Shown here: positions 32,493 through 40,201 of the stretch, piece after piece
Layout: every line of letters starts with the position of its first letter
How positions within the stretch are numbered: position 1 is the first letter of the stretch
Translations under genes and position numbers: made by a program
The notes under the pieces: generated by a model
The model's database searches: none
What the model was told of the DNA's origin: nothing
What the model saw: the letters and a program-made list of their open reading frames with translations, nothing else
DNA from: Tessaracoccus sp. MC1679
GTDB lineage: Bacteria; Actinomycetota; Actinomycetes; Propionibacteriales; Propionibacteriaceae
Direction: 5' to 3'
Length of the DNA: 64,000 bases
NCBI RefSeq assembly: GCF_014164775.1
Contig: NZ_JACJGB010000009.1
Location: 107,838-171,837 of the forward strand

Positions 32493-32693
32493 TCACGACT
32501 CCTTCGGGGGCCGACCCCGCTGAGGCAGCGGGCCGGCATCCTTCGGAGACCGACCCGCCCTCTTGAGCGCGTCACGCAGCAGGAGCTCGATCTGCGCGTT
32601 GACCGAGCGCAGGTCGTCGGCGGCCCACCGCGCCAGCGCGTCGTGGACGGCGGGGTCGAGCCTGAGCAGCACCGCCTTGCGTTCGGCCATCAT
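32493..32693 (-). CDS. Ribbon-helix-helix (Arc/HicB-antitoxin-like) protein
   Basis: 66 residues. The N-terminal beta strand KAVLLRLDPAVHDAL followed by ARWAADDLRSVNAQIELLLRDAL fits a ribbon-helix-helix DNA-binding fold, with a basic C-terminal tail. It starts 28 bases after the SPFH gene stop and is probably in its operon. RHH proteins bind short palindromes, and one (GTGATATCAC) lies upstream of the SPFH gene, so autoregulation of the pair is plausible. Confidence 0.8.
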   Translation of the reverse strand: MMAERKAVLLRLDPAVHDALARWAADDLRSVNAQIELLLRDALKRAGRSPKDAGPLPQRGRPPKES

Positions 32694-32721
32694 GACCTGC
32701 CCCCTGCCGTCGCGCCGCTAC

Positions 32722-33708
32722 TCAGGTGTACAGCGAGCCGGTGTTGACGACGGGGGTCACCCTCGAATCGCTGGTGAGGACCACCAGCAGGTTCGACACC
32801 ATGGCCGCCTTGCGCTCGTCGTCGAGGGTGACCACATCGTCGCGCTCGAGGCGCTCCAACGCCTTCTGCACCATGGTCACCGCGCCCTCGACGATCTTCT
32901 CGCGCGCCGCGATGATGGCGGAGGCCTGCTGCCGCTGCAGCATCGCCTGGGCGATCTCCGGGGCGTAGGCGAGCGAGGAGATGCGGGTCTCCACCACCTC
33001 GAGGCCGGCGATCGCGATCCGTGCGGCCACCTCGTCGGCCAGCTCCCGCGCCACGAGCTCCGTCGAGCCGCGGAGGGTCTCCTCGCCGGCCTCGCCGTTG
33101 TCGTAGGGGTGGGTGGTGGCCACGTGGCGCAGGGCCGACTCGGACTGCACGGCCACGAACTCGTCGTACTGCTCGACGGCGAACACGGACTTGGCGGTGT
33201 CGGCCACCTGCCAGACGACGATGGCGGCGATGTTGACGGGGTTGCCGTCGGCGTCGTTGACCTTCAGCTCGTTGGTCTCGAAGTTGCGGACCTTGACCGA
33301 GACCTTCTTCTTGGTGGTGAACGGCACGGTCATGAGCAGGCCGGCCTTGCGGATGGTGCCGATGTAGCGGCCGAAGAACTGGATGACCTTGGTGTCTCCG
33401 GGGCTGATGATGGTCAGCGAGGAGAACATCACCATGGAGAGCAGGAACGCCAGCATGGCGAGGAACATCCGCCAGCCGCCGCCGTCGTTGTTCTCCAGCT
33501 GGATGCCCGCGAGGACGCCCTGCCAGGTGGCGAGGGCGCCGATGACGAGGGCCACGAAGAAGGCGAGCAGGCCGTCGACGTACCAGGCCTTGCGCTCCTC
33601 GATGTCCACCCGTGCGCCCTCCCGGCCCACCGGACGGCCCGACGGTGCGCCGCCGAGCGAGTCGCCCTCGAGGTCTGTTGAGGGATCTGGGATGTGGGGG
33701 GTGCTCAT
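32722..33708 (-). CDS. SPFH/band 7 domain membrane protein
   Basis: 328 residues. Two hydrophobic segments near residues 37-58 and 74-95 precede an SPFH domain (IISPGDTKVIQFFGRYIGTI, then FETNELKVNDADGNPVNI), ending in a helical coiled region with LQRQQASAIIAAREKIVEGAV. SPFH proteins form membrane scaffolds. The start at 33708 follows GGAAGGA; the in-frame codons upstream lie within the promoter palindrome. Confidence 0.9.
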   Translation of the reverse strand: MSTPHIPDPSTDLEGDSLGGAPSGRPVGREGARVDIEERKAWYVDGLLAFFVALVIGALATWQGVLAGIQLENNDGGGWRMFLAMLAFLLSMVMFSSLTIISPGDTKVIQFFGRYIGTIRKAGLLMTVPFTTKKKVSVKVRNFETNELKVNDADGNPVNIAAIVVWQVADTAKSVFAVEQYDEFVAVQSESALRHVATTHPYDNGEAGEETLRGSTELVARELADEVAARIAIAGLEVVETRISSLAYAPEIAQAMLQRQQASAIIAAREKIVEGAVTMVQKALERLERDDVVTLDDERKAAMVSNLLVVLTSDSRVTPVVNTGSLYT

Positions 33709-33743
33709 GGTACGCGTCCTTCCGCGAGAATTTCGATATCTAA

Positions 33744-33753
33744 GTGATATCAC
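33744..33753. promoter_or_regulatory. Candidate operator GTGATATCAC of the SPFH/RHH operon
   Basis: A perfect 10-bp palindrome in an AT-rich pocket; a second GATATC lies 11 bp away at 33735-33740, giving two half-turn-spaced copies upstream of the SPFH gene. Suits an RHH or winged-helix regulator. Confidence 0.5.
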
Positions 33754-33778
33754 TTTATCGGGGGGCGCGCAACCGCGC

Positions 33779-34708
33779 CTAGCCGAAGTGGCGGAGCACC
33801 CGGAGCGCTCGCAGCGTCACCCAGCGGTTGGGCGAGCCGGCGGGCGGGTACTGGACGTGGGTCTCGCCAGGGAACTGGGCAGCCGCGGCCCAGCGCCCGT
33901 CGCGGCGACGCCTTCGCTGGAGGAGGGCCAGGGCATCGTCCATCCGCGGGTCCCGCGACACCCCCGCCCGCCGCAGGACGTCCAACCCATGCAGCACGTC
34001 GAAGTGCCATCGCGGCGGATGGTGGAGCCGGGTGAAGTCGGCGCGGATCGGCTGCAGGTCCGAACGGCGCAGGAATAGCCGTCTCGCCAGGAGCGACTCC
34101 GCAGCCGCACCCACCGCGACACTCACCTCCCCGTCCCGATGGCCGTACCCCCGCCGCAGGTACTCGGCCAACCCGTCGATCACGCTGGTGGTGGTGTGCA
34201 CCGAGGAGACGCACGCCCCGGAGCGGTTGGCGCGGCAGTTGAACCCGCCGTCGGGCATCCGCTGGCCCAGCAGGAAGTCGACGACGCTCTCAAGATCCGC
34301 CGCCGTCGCCCCGAAGTGCGAGGCGTAGGCCAGGAACATGCCGTTGATGCAGGCGTCGGCCTCCTTGATCTCGCCCGACGGGTTCACTCCCCCGTCGCCG
34401 CCCTTCTGCCGTGCGATCAGCGCGACGGTGGACGCGCACTCCGCCTGCCCGGGGGCCACGCCGAGGTCGCGCAGCTCGAGCAGCGAGTAGTGGCTGGAGG
34501 TCCACTTGGGCTGGTAGAACCCGCGACCCCAGTGCCCATCGGCGCCGCGCGCGGCGAGGATGGTCGCGGCGTCACCGTCTGAGGCGACGAGCCGCTCGAG
34601 GTCCGGGCGTTCGTCGTCGAGGAGGTCGCGGTGCGTCTGGAACCGCACCGCGACGTCCCCCTCCACCAGCCACTGAATCGTGCCCTCGTCGTCCGTCTGG
34701 GTGGACAT
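33779..34708 (-). CDS. Squalene-cyclase-like alpha/alpha toroid protein
   Basis: 309 residues with repeats typical of terpenoid-cyclase/prenyltransferase toroids: GADGHWGRGFYQPKW near 55, QRMPDGGFNCRANRSG near 148, RRRRDGRWAAA near 264 (QW-like D-G-x-W units). It lacks the DxDD acid motif of squalene-hopene cyclases as far as I can see, so catalysis is uncertain. The ATG follows TAGAGT by 6 bases. Confidence 0.8.
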   Translation of the reverse strand: MSTQTDDEGTIQWLVEGDVAVRFQTHRDLLDDERPDLERLVASDGDAATILAARGADGHWGRGFYQPKWTSSHYSLLELRDLGVAPGQAECASTVALIARQKGGDGGVNPSGEIKEADACINGMFLAYASHFGATAADLESVVDFLLGQRMPDGGFNCRANRSGACVSSVHTTTSVIDGLAEYLRRGYGHRDGEVSVAVGAAAESLLARRLFLRRSDLQPIRADFTRLHHPPRWHFDVLHGLDVLRRAGVSRDPRMDDALALLQRRRRRDGRWAAAAQFPGETHVQYPPAGSPNRWVTLRALRVLRHFG

Positions 34709-34714
34709 GGCACC

Positions 34715-34720
34715 ACTCTA
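34715..34720 (-). promoter_or_regulatory. -10 hexamer (TAGAGT), leaderless start
   Basis: TAGAGT ends 6 bases before the ATG at 34708 on the minus strand. Confidence 0.45.
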
Positions 34721-34751
34721 GGCAGCCCCGAGCCCCCAGGCGGGGCCCAGC

Positions 34752-35759
34752 TCACACCCTCCGGCCCGCGACGCCCTCGAGCTCAGCCAACTCGTCGTCG
34801 GTGGCCATCCGGAATGGCCCGCTGCCCTCGACGACGGCCGCGGGGGCAAGGCCGCGGGTGGCCCGGAGGCTGGCGACCACGGAGACGGTGAGGATCGTCG
34901 CGATCACCGCCAGCGAGATCGCGGTGGGGATGTAGAACACGTCGATCTTGAGCGCCATCTTGATGCCCACCCAGATCAGCACCAGTGCCAGGCCGATCTT
35001 GAGGTAGACGAAGCGGTGCATGAGGTCGGCCAGGAGGAAGTACATGGCGCGGAGGCCGAGGATCGCGAACGCGTTGGCCGTGAACACGATGAACGGCTCG
35101 CTGGTGACGGCGAAGATCGCGGGGATGGAGTCGACGGCGAACACCACGTCGGTGGCCTCGATCAGCACCAGCACCGCCAGCAGGGGCGTGGCGAGTAGCA
35201 CGCCGCCCTTGCGGATCAGGAGGCGCTGGCCGTAGTAGGCGTCGGTCATCGGCACGAAGCGGCGGAACAGGCGCAGCACCGCCGACTGCTCGGGGTCAAG
35301 GTGCTCGTCGCGCTGCCGGATCATCCGCCAGCCCGTGTAGAGGAGGAAGGCGGCGAAGACGTACAGGATCCAGGTGAAGTTCTCGATCAGGACGGCGCCG
35401 ACGGCGATGAACGCGCCGCGGAGGACCAGCGCGCCGAGCACGCCGAGGAACAGGACGCGGTGCTGGAACTGCGGCGGCACCGCGAAGTAGCTGAAGATGA
35501 CGGCCCAGACGAACACGTTGTCGACGGCCAGCGACTTCTCGATGAGGTAGCCGGCGAAGTACTGCTGACCGATCTCGGGCCCCTGCCACCACCAGAGCAG
35601 CGCCCCGAAGCCGACGCCGAGCGCCACCCAGACGGCGCTCCAGGCCGCGGCCTCGCGGACTTTGATGACGTGGGCGTCGCGGTGGGCGACGAGGTCCACG
35701 GCGAGCATGGCGAGGATGACGGCGATGACGCCGACCCACACCCAGAGTGAGACGTCCAT
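34752..35759 (-). CDS. TerC-family manganese exporter
   Basis: 335 residues with nine or so hydrophobic segments. The two acidic signature segments are EKSLAVDNVFVW near residue 74 and EATDVVFAVDSIPAIFAVTS near 202, matching the Alx/MeeF-type TerC proteins that export or handle Mn2+. A yybP-ykoY riboswitch occupies its 5' leader, so expression should rise with Mn2+. The start follows GGAAGG, which adjoins a leader hairpin. Confidence 0.93.
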   Translation of the reverse strand: MDVSLWVWVGVIAVILAMLAVDLVAHRDAHVIKVREAAAWSAVWVALGVGFGALLWWWQGPEIGQQYFAGYLIEKSLAVDNVFVWAVIFSYFAVPPQFQHRVLFLGVLGALVLRGAFIAVGAVLIENFTWILYVFAAFLLYTGWRMIRQRDEHLDPEQSAVLRLFRRFVPMTDAYYGQRLLIRKGGVLLATPLLAVLVLIEATDVVFAVDSIPAIFAVTSEPFIVFTANAFAILGLRAMYFLLADLMHRFVYLKIGLALVLIWVGIKMALKIDVFYIPTAISLAVIATILTVSVVASLRATRGLAPAAVVEGSGPFRMATDDELAELEGVAGRRV

Positions 35760-35769
35760 GAGGAACCTT

Positions 35770-35876
35770 CCGATCGAGTCAGTCGATCGGAGGTCTCTCC
35801 CGGTCCGAAGACCGGCTCGCCGGGCCCGATGGCGGACCGTAATGACGACGAGGCGCCTGGGGGATACTCCCCTCCG
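35770..35876 (-). promoter_or_regulatory. yybP-ykoY Mn2+ riboswitch with RBS-proximal hairpin
   Basis: On the minus strand, P1 is CGGAGG (35876-35871) pairing with CCTCCG (35793-35788). P1 is followed by GGAGTA and closed by AGAGACC, matching the conserved loops of this Mn2+ riboswitch; TCGTCGTCATTACGG is a further class feature. A perfect 8-bp hairpin (CCGATCGA, 5-base loop, TCGATCGG; 35790-35770) shares three bases with the P1 3' strand and abuts the GGAAGG ribosome-binding site. P1 and this hairpin exclude each other, so Mn2+ binding should free the ribosome-binding site. Confidence 0.9.
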
Positions 35877-36001
35877 TGGGCACTATTGAAGCCTATGTTG
35901 AAGGTTTGTTCAAGGGCGTCTTTCCGTGCAATGCCGTCCCGGCCGAGAGCCGAGTGTCGCGGGGCCTTGAGTTGAGGGTCGCGGCGGCGTGCAATGGGGG
36001 G

Positions 36002-36568
36002 ATGAGTTCTCTGCAGACCTCCCTGCCCATCTCCGGGTTCGTCATCGACGACTCGGCCTGCGATGTCGACGACCTCGCCTTCTGCGGCGGGGTCCAGGTG
36101 ACGGTGGCCGCCGACGAGAGCTGGGACGGGCTCGTCGAACGCGCCGTCGCCGAGGGGTGGATGGGCGTCGAGGCGTTGTCGGGGATCCCGGGAACGGTGG
36201 CCGACGTCGTCCGGGCGAACTCCGCTGCGTATGGTCAGGCGGTCGCGGACACCGTCGCCTCCGTCCGGACCTGGGACCGGGCGGCGGATGCTCAGCGCAC
36301 GTTCCCCGCCGTCGAGTGCACGTTCGTGGACGGGGGTTCACGCTTCCAGGAGCCGCTCGACGACGGCGGCCACCGATACGAGCTCCTCGACGTGTCGTTC
36401 CTGTTCAAGCAGGGGGACTTCAGCGCCCCGATCGTCGACGGGGTGCTCGCGGGAGCCTTGAGTGTCGCGGTGGGGGCGCGCGTGCCGCTGGCTGAGGTGC
36501 GGGCGGCCGCGTTGGCGCTGCCCGCCGTGCACGAAACGCCGTCGGACCCGGCCCCGAACCCCACATAG
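36002..36568 (+). pseudogene. Truncated MurB-like paralog
   Basis: 188 residues that align by eye with the middle of UDP-N-acetylenolpyruvoylglucosamine reductase: VQVTVAADESWDGLVERAVA, VEALSGIPGTVADVV, AAYGQAVADTVASVRTWDRA, then SAPIVDGVLAGALSVAVGAR. The N-terminal ~90 residues with the FAD GGGSN loop and the C-terminal catalytic segment (RRGKGM...GSFFTNP in the family) are absent. The reading frame runs out inside a 78-bp palindromic element at 36527. It may be a decayed copy or a repurposed paralog; GGGGGG upstream of ATG 36002 could serve as ribosome-binding site. Confidence 0.7.
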
Positions 36569-36604
36569 GGGCTCGGGAGGACATCGCGACGGCGTGTCGT
36601 GCAC
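36527..36604. repeat. 78-bp palindromic element (copy 1)
   Basis: Outer arms GTGCACGAAACGCCGTCG (36527) and CGACGGCGTGTCGTGCAC (ending 36604). The interior ACATAGGGGCTCGGGAGG recurs, inverted, in the copy at 44729-44805. It forms the 3' end of the MurB-like frame. Confidence 0.75.
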
Positions 36605-36620
36605 GCCGGGAAGTGGCAGG

Positions 36621-36980
36621 TCAGTTCCAGGCGAGGTCGATGCGTGGGGCCCCGATCACCAACGGCTCTTCGGCCCTCGATGGCTGGCGTCGGGCGATGT
36701 CCAGGTCCACGTCGCGCACCATCATCGCGAAGAACAGCTCATCGTCCGTGAGCCGCCGCGGGTCCCACCTCGAGACTCGAAAGGCGGCCCAGGCGAAGCA
36801 GCGGGCGGCCGTCCCAGGAAACCGAAGGGCTACAACCGGCCTCCCCGCCGCCAGGGACGCCGCCAACGTCCAGCAGGCCACCACCCCCAGCTGCGACATG
36901 CCGGGGATGGAGTCGTCATGCATCATCAGATGGCAGGCCTCGTCCAGCAGCTCGGCGATTTCGTGTGTGTCATCGGTCAT
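36621..36980 (-). CDS. Hypothetical protein (119 aa)
   Basis: Not recognised. It starts at ATG 36980 behind AGAAGGGA with good spacing, has a helical N terminus (EIAELLDEACHLMM) and a hydrophobic stretch (GVVACWTLAASLAAG), and ends DLDIARRQPSRAEEP. No partner gene is obvious. The ribosome-binding site and composition support it as real, but a chance frame cannot be excluded. Confidence 0.55.
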   Translation of the reverse strand: MTDDTHEIAELLDEACHLMMHDDSIPGMSQLGVVACWTLAASLAAGRPVVALRFPGTAARCFAWAAFRVSRWDPRRLTDDELFFAMMVRDVDLDIARRQPSRAEEPLVIGAPRIDLAWN

Positions 36981-37262
36981 GGGGTGTCCCTTCTGGTGTG
37001 CATCCTCACTCGTCGGCCGTCGCCGGTTCGTGCTCCCACGTGCACACTCTTATTTGGATTCGCACCGCGGACTTCCCCGGCATGCCCCTTTCTGTGGACA
37101 ACTCGCCTGCCGCGACACGACTGGTGGTCACCTCCGTCAGATCAGCAGAGGGGGCTGGGCGATGGGTCGGGGGCTGTCCGTCCACAATGCGGCCATCGCC
37201 ACGATCGGCCCACGGGTGCAGGGCATCGCCCTCAGCGGGTCTGGATTGCTCGCCAGGTTGCA

Positions 37263-37344
37263 GTCACGACCCTTCGAGACGGCCCACGCCGCTCCGCGGG
37301 CGGCCCTCCTCAGGGAGCGAAAGCTCGGTCCCTGAGGGTCCCGC
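37263..37344 (+). repeat. CGACCCTTCGAGAC-family repeat, copy A
   Basis: Begins GTCACGACCCTTCGAGAC and runs through GCCGCTCCGCGGGCGGCCC, CTCCTCAGGGAGCGA and TCGGTCCCTGAGG. Copy B at 37375 matches it over about 82 bases with only a few changes. Confidence 0.8.
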
Positions 37345-37374
37345 AACGACGACGAGATCCGCGTGAAGGCAGTA

Positions 37375-37490
37375 GTCACGACCCTTCGAGACGGCCCACG
37401 CCGCTCCGCGGGCGGCCCTCCTCAGGGAGCGACAGTTCGGTCCCTGAGGATCCCGCGTCGCGAAGCGACCGCGGGAGTCTCGAAGGGTCG
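37375..37490 (+). repeat. CGACCCTTCGAGAC-family repeat, copy B with both ends
   Basis: Same unit as copy A, but followed by GCGTCGCGAAGCGACCGCG and the terminal GTCTCGAAGGGTCG (37477-37490), the exact inverse of CGACCCTTCGAGAC at 37379-37392. The element is thus bounded by 14-bp terminal inverted repeats. Confidence 0.8.
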
Positions 37491-37670
37491 AGAACTTGGA
37501 CCTGACAGCGAGGGTGGGGGACGTCAGGGCGGCACTGCGCAGCGGTGCCCAACCCGACGATCACCCAACTGGCATCCCGCTCGAGCTGACCTGACCCCCA
37601 CGCCGCCCTGCCGGCCCGCACCCGAACCCGGCGACGCCACAGACACGGCGAGTGCGGGGAGACGGGAGCC

Positions 37671-37753
37671 GATGCCCGGGCGGCCTCAACACCCCGACCA
37701 CACACTGACCGGCAGCCAACAACAGGACCCTGGACAACGGCCGCCCGGGCATC
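37671..37753. repeat. 83-bp inverted repeat with 15-bp arms
   Basis: GATGCCCGGGCGGCC at 37671-37685 and its perfect complement at 37739-37753 enclose 53 bases. No coding frame is supported inside. Confidence 0.7.
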
Positions 37754-37801
37754 GACTCACGCCTCACCGCACCCGACCACAAGAACTGCGTGAAGGTGGT
37801 A

Positions 37802-37905
37802 GTCACGACCCTTCGAGACGGCACCCGCGCCTTCGGCGGCGCGCCTCCTCAGGGAGCGGCAGGGACTGCACCCGCGCCTTCGGCGGCGCGCCTCCTCAGG
37901 GAGCG
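37802..37905 (+). repeat. CGACCCTTCGAGAC-family repeat, copy C with tandem duplication
   Basis: Starts GTCACGACCCTTCGAGACGG; the part CACCCGCGCCTTCGGCGGCG through CTCCTCAGGGAGCG occurs at 37822-37858 and again at 37869-37905, a 47-bp tandem duplication. Confidence 0.75.
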
Positions 37906-37967
37906 ATGGGGGGCGGCCAGCCCACTGATCAGGGAACTACAGGGCGTCGACACCGCGACAGGACGAA

Positions 37968-37996
37968 GCGCCGCCCGGGTCAACCCCGGACGGCGC
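37968..37996 (-). terminator. Terminator hairpin after the sugar-binding protein gene
   Basis: Read on the minus strand, GCGCCGTCCGGG pairs with CCCGGGCGGCGC (one G-U pair) over a short loop, about 22 bases after the stop. No T run follows. Confidence 0.65.
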
Positions 37997-38017
37997 CTTG
38001 CCTGGTTGGTGCGGAAC

Positions 38018-39082
38018 TCAGAAGTCGAAGTCCGCGATGTTGTCGCCGTTGAACACGTACGGCTCGCCGAGCAGCACCGAGGCGCCCTCACCGACGGTGT
38101 AGGAGCCCAGCTTGCCGGCCTCGAACTCGTCGCCCTCAGCGCCGGTGATGTCACCGTTGACGAGAGCCTGAGCGGCGAAGGCGGCCAGGTAGCCGAGATC
38201 GGCAGGGTTCCACAGCGCGAACGCTTCGACGGTGCCGTCCTCGACGTATTCACGCATCTGGTTCGGGGTGCCGAGACCGGTCAGCATGACCTTGCCCTTG
38301 TAGTCCGACGTCGACAGGTAGCGCGCCGCAGCGGCGATACCGACGGTGGTCGGGGACACGATGCCCTTGAGCTCCGGGTAGGTCTGGAGCAGAGCGGCGG
38401 TCTTGTCGAAGGACATCTGATCGTCGTCATCGCCGTAGGCGACCTCGACGAGCTCGACGTCGGGGTGGTTGGCCTCAAGCTCGGCCTCCATCATCTCGAT
38501 CCACGCGTTCTGGTTCGTGGCGTTGGCCGAGGCCGACAGCACGGCGATCTGGCCCGCGTCGCCGATCTGTTCGGTAATCAGATCCACCTGGACCTTCGCG
38601 ATGCCCTCTGCGGTGGCCTGGTTGATGAACAGGTCGCGGCACTCCGGGTTGGTGTCGGAGTCGAAGGTGACGATCTTCACGCCGGCGTCGCGCGCCTCGT
38701 TGAGGGCGTCACAGATGGCCTCGGGATCGTTGGCGGACACGACGAGCGCGCCGACGCCCTGCTGGGCCGCGGTCTGGATGAACGGCACCTGGGCGGTGGG
38801 CGATGCCTCCGTCGGGCCGACCTCCTCGAACGTGCCGCCGAACTCTTCGACTGCCTCAGCGCCGCCGGCGTTGGAGGTGTCGAAGTAGGGGTTGCCCAGG
38901 TTCTTGGGCAGGAACGTCACGCTGACGCTGCCCCCGGCGTCGCCGCCACCGCTGGTTGCGGTGGGGTCAGCTGAACCCTCGGTGCCCGGGTCCGAGCAGC
39001 CTGCCAGCGCGAGTGCCGCGGATGCGGCGATCGCGACGAGGCCGAGGCCGAAGCGCCCGGTCTTGCGTCCCTTGATGAACAT
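38018..39082 (-). CDS. rhaS: Rhamnose-type ABC transporter substrate-binding lipoprotein
   Basis: 354 residues. A lipoprotein signal peptide ends in the lipobox LALAGC (Cys29), followed by a Gly/Ser/Thr linker and a periplasmic-binding-type sugar-binding domain (FLPKNLGNPYFDTSNAGGAE from about 56; VSANDPEAICDALNEARDAG; TFDSDTNPECRD). The closest match I recall is RhaS, the L-rhamnose binder; a ribose- or xylose-type sugar is the alternative. It is the last gene of a four-gene importer operon and has AAGGAA before its start. Confidence 0.85.
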   Translation of the reverse strand: MFIKGRKTGRFGLGLVAIAASAALALAGCSDPGTEGSADPTATSGGGDAGGSVSVTFLPKNLGNPYFDTSNAGGAEAVEEFGGTFEEVGPTEASPTAQVPFIQTAAQQGVGALVVSANDPEAICDALNEARDAGVKIVTFDSDTNPECRDLFINQATAEGIAKVQVDLITEQIGDAGQIAVLSASANATNQNAWIEMMEAELEANHPDVELVEVAYGDDDDQMSFDKTAALLQTYPELKGIVSPTTVGIAAAARYLSTSDYKGKVMLTGLGTPNQMREYVEDGTVEAFALWNPADLGYLAAFAAQALVNGDITGAEGDEFEAGKLGSYTVGEGASVLLGEPYVFNGDNIADFDF

Positions 39083-39133
39083 TGCAGTTTCCTTTCTTGG
39101 CCCGTCGTTGGACCGGTGGTCTTTCGTCTCTTT

Positions 39134-40201
39134 TCAGGCTGCGGCGCCGGTGGCGCCCGCCTGTCCCTTCTTTCTTCCGATGGCCGCGACCCGCTTGGTC
39201 CGGATCCAGCCGAGGAAGCTTGCAGACACCACCGACAGGATGAGGACGATGCCGGTGATGACGTTGATGATGTCGCTCGTGACTCCCGCCAGGCGCAGTG
39301 CGCTGGACATCGTCCCGATGAGGAACACGCCGGCGATCACGCCGTGCAGCGCCCCGCGACCTCCGAAGATCGACACCCCGCCCAGGAGGACCGAGGCGAT
39401 GATCAGGAGCTCCATGCCGATGGCGTTGTCGCCTCGGGCGTTGTTGTAGAGAAGTGTGAAGTACACCCCGGCGAAGCCGGAGACCGCCCCGCTCATGACG
39501 AACAGCCAGAACTTGGTGCGGACCACGTCGATGCCGGAGAAGGCGGCCACCTCCTTGTTGAGGCCGATCGTGTAGAGGGAGCGGCCGAAGGGGGTGAAGT
39601 GCAGCAGCACCGCGAAGATGAGCGCGAGCACGAGGAACGGGATGATGATCACCGGCATCGACGTGCCGGGGATGTTCGCCCGGATGAGGTCCGTCCAGTA
39701 GTCGGGGAACTCGCTGATCGCCGTCGTGCCGAGCAGGCCCACCGCGATCCCTCGGAACAGCGCGAGCGTGCCGATGGTCACGGCCAGCGACGGCAGCCCG
39801 ACGAAGGTGATCAGCCCGCCGTTGATGGCGCCCGCGAGCGTCCCGACGAGGATGGCCACGAGCCCGGCAACCGGCAGCGGCCAGCCCGCCTGCACGCCGA
39901 GCCCGGTGACGACGCTCGCCAGGCCGAGGATGCTGGCCACCGAGAGGTCGATCTCCTCGGTGACGATGATGAGCGTCATCGGCAGGGCGATCAGCAGGAT
40001 GGGCGCGATCTCGCGGATGAGGAAGGTGAGGGTGAGAGGGCTGTCGAAGTTGGGCACCGTCAGCGTCGATACGACGACGACGATGGCGAGCAGAGCGATG
40101 ATTGCGGTTTCGCGGGTGGCGATGATCCGGCGCCAAAGCGGGTGCTGGTAGGACTTGTACTCCCTCGCGGGCTTGTCGGTGAGGGCCGTGGCGGTGCTCA
40201 T
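39134..40201 (-). CDS. rhaQ: Rhamnose-type ABC transporter permease
   Basis: 355 residues, about ten hydrophobic segments, of the BPD_transp_2 family. Features are ITEEIDLSVASILGLASVV-like EEIDLSVASI (near 94), FVGLPSLAVTIGTLALFRGI and ARGDNAIGMELLIIASVLLG. Its ATG overlaps the stop of the other permease (ATGA). It partners that permease as a heterodimer in the membrane. Confidence 0.85.
   Translation of the reverse strand: MSTATALTDKPAREYKSYQHPLWRRIIATRETAIIALLAIVVVVSTLTVPNFDSPLTLTFLIREIAPILLIALPMTLIIVTEEIDLSVASILGLASVVTGLGVQAGWPLPVAGLVAILVGTLAGAINGGLITFVGLPSLAVTIGTLALFRGIAVGLLGTTAISEFPDYWTDLIRANIPGTSMPVIIIPFLVLALIFAVLLHFTPFGRSLYTIGLNKEVAAFSGIDVVRTKFWLFVMSGAVSGFAGVYFTLLYNNARGDNAIGMELLIIASVLLGGVSIFGGRGALHGVIAGVFLIGTMSSALRLAGVTSDIINVITGIVLILSVVSASFLGWIRTKRVAAIGRKKGQAGATGAAA

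Larger units (their letters stand above)
36981..38017. other. 1-kb intergenic region rich in repeats, no gene recognised
   Basis: Between the 119-aa gene and the sugar-binding lipoprotein gene. It holds three copies of the CGACCCTTCGAGAC-bounded element, a tandem 47-bp duplication, an 83-bp inverted repeat and a terminator. Frames within it have no family features. Confidence 0.7.

Noticed and set aside
37088..37100. DnaA-box-like TGTGGACAA and possible origin
   Set aside because: Single imperfect box, no cluster, no dnaA/dnaN neighbours.
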